Below, piece after piece: positions 8,184 through 10,454 of a stretch of DNA of 10,454 nucleotides. Within the stretch, counting starts at the first letter, position 1; each line of letters begins with the position of its first letter. Position numbers and translations under genes: made by a program. Source of the stretch: Nitrospirae bacterium CG2_30_53_67. GTDB taxonomy: Bacteria; CG2-30-53-67. The DNA lies in contig MNYV01000015.1 in the NCBI GenBank assembly GCA_001873285.1, positions 1 to 10,454 of the forward strand, given 5' to 3'. Under the pieces are notes generated by a model. That model did not search any database, was not told where the DNA came from, and worked only from the letters and a program-made list of their open reading frames with translations.

Positions 8184-9398
8184 TTATGGTCTTCTCCTGA
8201 TCTGCATCTTCTGCATGGACTGGATGGCATCCAGATATCTTCTAACCTGGGCTTCGATTTCCGGGTCCGGGTTGAGGTCCAGCACGGTCAGGAAATATTG
8301 ATAGGCCGAGGTGATCAGACCCTTTCCCTGATAGAGGGCAATCCCGGCGCCGAGATAGGCCCGGTCCAGAAAGGGGCCGTTGGGATCATCCGCAATATAC
8401 TGTCTGAACACGGTGAGGGCCTCGGAGTATCGGTTCTCCTTGAGAAGGAAAAATCCGATCTGCAGACGGTCTTCCGGATCGATGGTCTTTCGTGCTGAGG
8501 CGGAAGGGGATGAAAAATATCCGGCGGCAGCCTCCATGTCATCCCCGCGTTGCAGGGCCTCATGAATATTTTGCGGCAACTGAACGCCTTGATCGGGTTC
8601 TTCTGTGTAGGCGCTTTCAGGTCTGCGTCCCATGATGGCTCGCCGCCTGAATCGGCTGATGAATTCCGGGGGCCGGTCCACGCCGTAGGCAATGGCCAGG
8701 CCCGCGAGAAAACCTCCGATATGCGCCCCGTGAGCCACGCCCCCTGCGCTTGCCGGGGTGAAGAGAAAAGGTAAGAGGTTGTCGATAAGCAGGAAGAATC
8801 CCAGCACCAGGCGCGCAGGAAGCAGAACCGTATCCATGAAAAAGGGGAAGAGCATGACAAAGACCCGGACCTTGTTCTTGGGAAACCAGAGGAAATAAAG
8901 CCCGAGGACCCCGGAGATGGCGCCCGATGCCCCAATCATGGGCATGGGAGAGTTGAATTGGAAGAGCGAATAGAAAAGGGTGGCGATCACCCCCGTTGTT
9001 AGGTAGACAGGGAGATAAACGAGATAGCCGAGCCGGTGCTCCACATTGTCGCCGTAGATCCAGAGAAAAAGCATGTTGCCGAACAGGTGGAGGAAACCGG
9101 CGTGAAGGAAAAGGGAGAAAAAGAGATCGTTCAAAGACGGGTGGGCCGGTTTAAACCCGTGTGTGAAGACAAAGAGGTCATAGGCGGAGATATGATGGAT
9201 GATCTGGTAGAGCGGGAGATTCTGATATTGCGGAATGGCCCTGATATACTCCAGAATGGCCGGGTCGTTCAGGTCAGGCCGCGCCGTGCTCAGGGGGAGG
9301 GAGTAGAGGAGATAGACGGCCACATTGATCCCGATGAGCAGGTAGTTGACCACGGGGATCCCTTTGGGATTGGGCATATCGTTCAGAGGCAAAAACAC
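8184..9398 (-). CDS. Rhomboid-family intramembrane serine protease with C-terminal TPR-like domain
   Basis: This is a polytopic inner-membrane protein of 404 residues. The rhomboid core spans about 15-245 and keeps the catalytic features: H104-L-F-G-N108 (oxyanion region) in HAGFLHLFGNMLFLWIYG, nucleophile S158 in IGASGAISG, and general base H226 in HGAHIGGFLAG. About seven hydrophobic segments can be traced. Residues 246-300 form a basic, polar linker. Residues 305-395 look like two to three TPR-type helical hairpins (LQIGFFLLKENRYSEALTVFRQYIADDPN), probably cytoplasmic. The start is GTG at 9398, since AAGGA is 8 nt upstream and the N-terminus FLPLNDMPNPKGIPVVNYLLIGINVAVYL is typical of the family. 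The substrate is unknown. It is transcribed toward leuB and divergently from the orphan gene at 9545. Confidence 0.88.
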   Translation of the reverse strand: MFLPLNDMPNPKGIPVVNYLLIGINVAVYLLYSLPLSTARPDLNDPAILEYIRAIPQYQNLPLYQIIHHISAYDLFVFTHGFKPAHPSLNDLFFSLFLHAGFLHLFGNMLFLWIYGDNVEHRLGYLVYLPVYLTTGVIATLFYSLFQFNSPMPMIGASGAISGVLGLYFLWFPKNKVRVFVMLFPFFMDTVLLPARLVLGFFLLIDNLLPFLFTPASAGGVAHGAHIGGFLAGLAIAYGVDRPPEFISRFRRRAIMGRRPESAYTEEPDQGVQLPQNIHEALQRGDDMEAAAGYFSSPSASARKTIDPEDRLQIGFFLLKENRYSEALTVFRQYIADDPNGPFLDRAYLGAGIALYQGKGLITSAYQYFLTVLDLNPDPEIEAQVRRYLDAIQSMQKMQIRRRP

Positions 9399-9495
9399 GG
9401 TGGTTGTCCTTTTTTAGGTTTTGTGCTGTGATGAATCAGCATATTAGAATACGATGTTAAAAGCAACCTTTTAGGTTTTTTTCAGAGAATAAAAA

Positions 9496-9523
9496 TTGCA
9501 AAATCCTTGATTATATGTATAAT
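9496..9523 (+). promoter_or_regulatory. Promoter of the orphan gene at 9545
   Basis: TTGCAA (9496-9501) and a perfect TATAAT (9518-9523) are 16 nt apart. The start would fall near 9530, leaving a leader of only about 15-18 nt that holds GGGAGG (9530-9535) as ribosome site. This rules out the upstream in-frame ATG at 9515, which lies inside the promoter. Confidence 0.65.
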
Positions 9524-9529
9524 CAGGAT
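9503..9529. promoter_or_regulatory. Operator-like dyad overlapping the -10 box
   Basis: TGATTATATGTATAATCA (9508-9525) is a perfect 8-2-8 inverted repeat, extended by ATCC (9503-9506) and GGAT (9526-9529) with one unpaired T at 9507. It covers the -10 hexamer and most of the spacer. That position fits a repressor site, possibly autoregulatory. I cannot match it to a known regulator: Fur/PerR and FNR boxes have different spacing. Confidence 0.55.
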
Positions 9530-9544
9530 GGGAGGTCGAAAGGG

Positions 9545-10030
9545 ATGAAAGAGGAGGTCTGGTCATTTCTGCTTGGCCAGGAAGATAGATTTCAGGAGGT
9601 TTCTTCGGAGTCTTTGAACCGGCTGGTCAATGAAGAGGGCTCGCAGGTGTTCCCGCAATTGGGCGGGAAGGTCATCCTGGCGGCGCTGGTTCATATGCGT
9701 TGTGAGCACGAGAAACCCAAACAAGTTAAGAGGATTGAGTTCCGCCGGTGCAGATTGACTAAAGACGGTTTTCCGGACCCGGCTTTTAAAGAGAGAAGAA
9801 AACAAATTATTGCTGAAATAGCTTCCATCCAGCCGCAAAAACTCGGATATCCCAACGTGGTGGATGCATCACAAAGATTTAAGGAAAGACGATTCCAAAA
9901 TGAGTTTTCCTGGACCCCTTCGGTTTCCATGGTTCAGCAGCTTTCTGCCATGATTCATGAAAAGACTAAGGGCGCCCTTGGATCCCGGGAGATTATGTAT
10001 CAGATCCTGCAGCTGACGGCTACGGCCTGA
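9545..10030 (+). CDS. Hypothetical protein, 161 aa, family not recognised
   Basis: I do not recognise this protein. It is a complete frame with GGAGG 9 nt upstream of the ATG and a strong promoter, so it is probably a real gene. There is no signal peptide and no true membrane span; residues 35-50 (VFPQLGGKVILAALVHM) are only moderately hydrophobic. The middle is strongly basic (57-87, KPKQVKRIEFRRCRLTKDG and FKERRKQIIAEI). FKERR occurs twice, at 81-85 and 112-116. The only cysteines are C53 and C69. The C-terminal 125-157 looks helical. A cytoplasmic protein that binds nucleic acid or a protein partner would fit the charge, but this is inference. A longer version from 9515 is unlikely because its first codons lie in the promoter. 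It is divergent from the rhomboid gene. Confidence 0.7.
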   Translation: MKEEVWSFLLGQEDRFQEVSSESLNRLVNEEGSQVFPQLGGKVILAALVHMRCEHEKPKQVKRIEFRRCRLTKDGFPDPAFKERRKQIIAEIASIQPQKLGYPNVVDASQRFKERRFQNEFSWTPSVSMVQQLSAMIHEKTKGALGSREIMYQILQLTATA

Positions 10031-10192
10031 CCGGCCATGTTTACACAGAATGTATAAAATCATCAAAAAAAATACAGCGGCTACAAGGAGTCTTTCTTGG
10101 ACCTGTCGGAATATCGCGACGGCTACTACACTAAGGCATCTTGGGGTCCAGTGTTTTTCTCTGGAGATTTTGCTTGCATTTCAGTATTTCAC

Positions 10193-10232
10193 TTGAATCC
10201 TTGATCCCTTTGACCCTTGAACCCTTTTTACC
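10193..10232. repeat. Degenerate 8-bp tandem repeat (TTGAACCC-like, about five units)
   Basis: Consecutive octamers read TTGAATCC, TTGATCCC, TTTGACCC, TTGAACCC, then a poorer TTTTTACC. All are in 8-nt register from 10193. The period is not a multiple of three, which argues against coding. Confidence 0.55.
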
Positions 10233-10330
10233 CACTAAATGGGAGAAGAACCTAAAATTCCAGGTGTCGAGGCATCCTGTCAGAGCGGTTAAATCGGAAT
10301 GCCCGAAGAAGAAGCAACATAAACCATGAG

Positions 10331-10346
10331 GCGTCAGGGATGACGC
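10331..10346 (+). promoter_or_regulatory. GNRA-capped hairpin just upstream of the nitroreductase ribosome site
   Basis: GCGTCA-GGGA-TGACGC forms a perfect 6-bp stem with a GNRA-type GGGA tetraloop. It ends 4 nt before AGGAGG (10351-10356). It might influence translation start or mRNA stability; no ligand is implied. Confidence 0.35.
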
Positions 10347-10365
10347 GGTCAGGAGGAGATCACCC

Positions 10366-10454
10366 ATGCTGAGAGATCTGGTTATTAAAAACAGGAGTTA
10401 CCGCCGGTTTTATGAAAAAGAGAAGATTAGTCTTCGGACCTTGAAGGATCTTGT
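10366..10454 (+). CDS. Nitroreductase-family protein, N-terminal fragment (runs off the window)
   Basis: Only 29 codons are visible: MLRDLVIKNRSYRRFYEKEK followed by ISLRTLKDL. The pattern of an initial helix, then R-S-Y-R-R-F at 10-15, then a helix start matches the N-terminus of FMN-dependent nitroreductase-family oxidoreductases, where the RSxRxF arginines contact FMN phosphate. AGGAGG lies 9 nt before the ATG. The substrate cannot be predicted from this fragment. Confidence 0.8.
   Translation, partial: MLRDLVIKNRSYRRFYEKEKISLRTLKDL

Larger units (their letters stand above)
10031..10365 (+). other. 335-bp intergenic region with repeats and a possible gene remnant
   Basis: No convincing full gene lies between the orphan gene and the nitroreductase. 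A short frame starts at TTG 10097, 6 nt after AAGGAG, and runs to the stop at 10202-10204 (35 codons). Its first residues, DLSEYRDGYYTKA, look protein-like and the rest does not, so it may be a decayed 5' gene fragment. Longer frames here on either strand are low-complexity and lack ribosome sites. GGCC-TGACC-GGCC just after the orphan gene's end is too short and lacks a T-run, so I call no terminator. Confidence 0.4.

Noticed and set aside
9515-9544. Longer start for the orphan gene at ATG 9515
   Set aside because: The first codons overlap the TATAAT box and the dyad; ATG 9545 has a proper GGAGG.
10131-10367. A 78-codon minus-strand frame in the last intergenic region
   Set aside because: It has no ribosome site, crosses the octamer repeat, and overlaps the nitroreductase start; its protein is low-complexity.

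Overview
The window carries the branched-chain amino acid (BCAA) locus of a Gram-negative bacterium of moderate GC content. The gene order ilvB-ilvN-ilvC-pssA-leuA, a leucine T-box leader in front of leuA, a periplasmic penicillin-binding carboxypeptidase and a rhomboid-TPR protein together suggest the former Deltaproteobacteria (Desulfobacterota or relatives). Nitrospirota is an alternative. This placement rests on gene content and remembered synteny, not on a search.

Layout: positions 1-9398 read on the minus strand, so in transcription order they run from right to left. First comes a rhomboid-TPR membrane protein (9398-8184), then leuB (7976-6912), then a D-Ala-D-Ala carboxypeptidase with its own promoter (6765-5593). 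The apparent operon ilvB (5324-3579), ilvN (3504-3025), ilvC (2960-1950), pssA (1818-1057) follows. Next is a 132-bp palindromic MITE-like element (1060-929), then a T-box riboswitch with its terminator (about 907-632), and finally the first 185 codons of leuA (557-1). The strand switches at about 9400-9540. On the plus strand are an unrecognised 161-aa gene (9545-10030), whose promoter is buried in a 27-bp dyad, a 335-bp intergenic stretch with a small octamer repeat, and the first 29 codons of a nitroreductase-family gene (from 10366).

Pathway logic: IlvB and IlvN form acetohydroxyacid synthase and IlvC is ketol-acid reductoisomerase. LeuA diverts 2-ketoisovalerate to leucine, and LeuB performs the oxidative decarboxylation. 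IlvD, IlvE and LeuCD are not in the window. leuA is under its own tRNA-Leu-sensing control (CUC specifier, U in the T-box bulge to match A73), which separates it from the ilv operon. pssA (phosphatidylserine synthase) rides in the BCAA operon without psd beside it.

No complete new multi-gene system is evident. The most interesting signals are non-coding: the long snap-back element that ends exactly at the pssA stop codon and carries the apparent -35 box of the T-box promoter; the dyad covering the -10 box of the orphan gene; and a 14-bp word shared by the regions upstream of ilvB and leuB.
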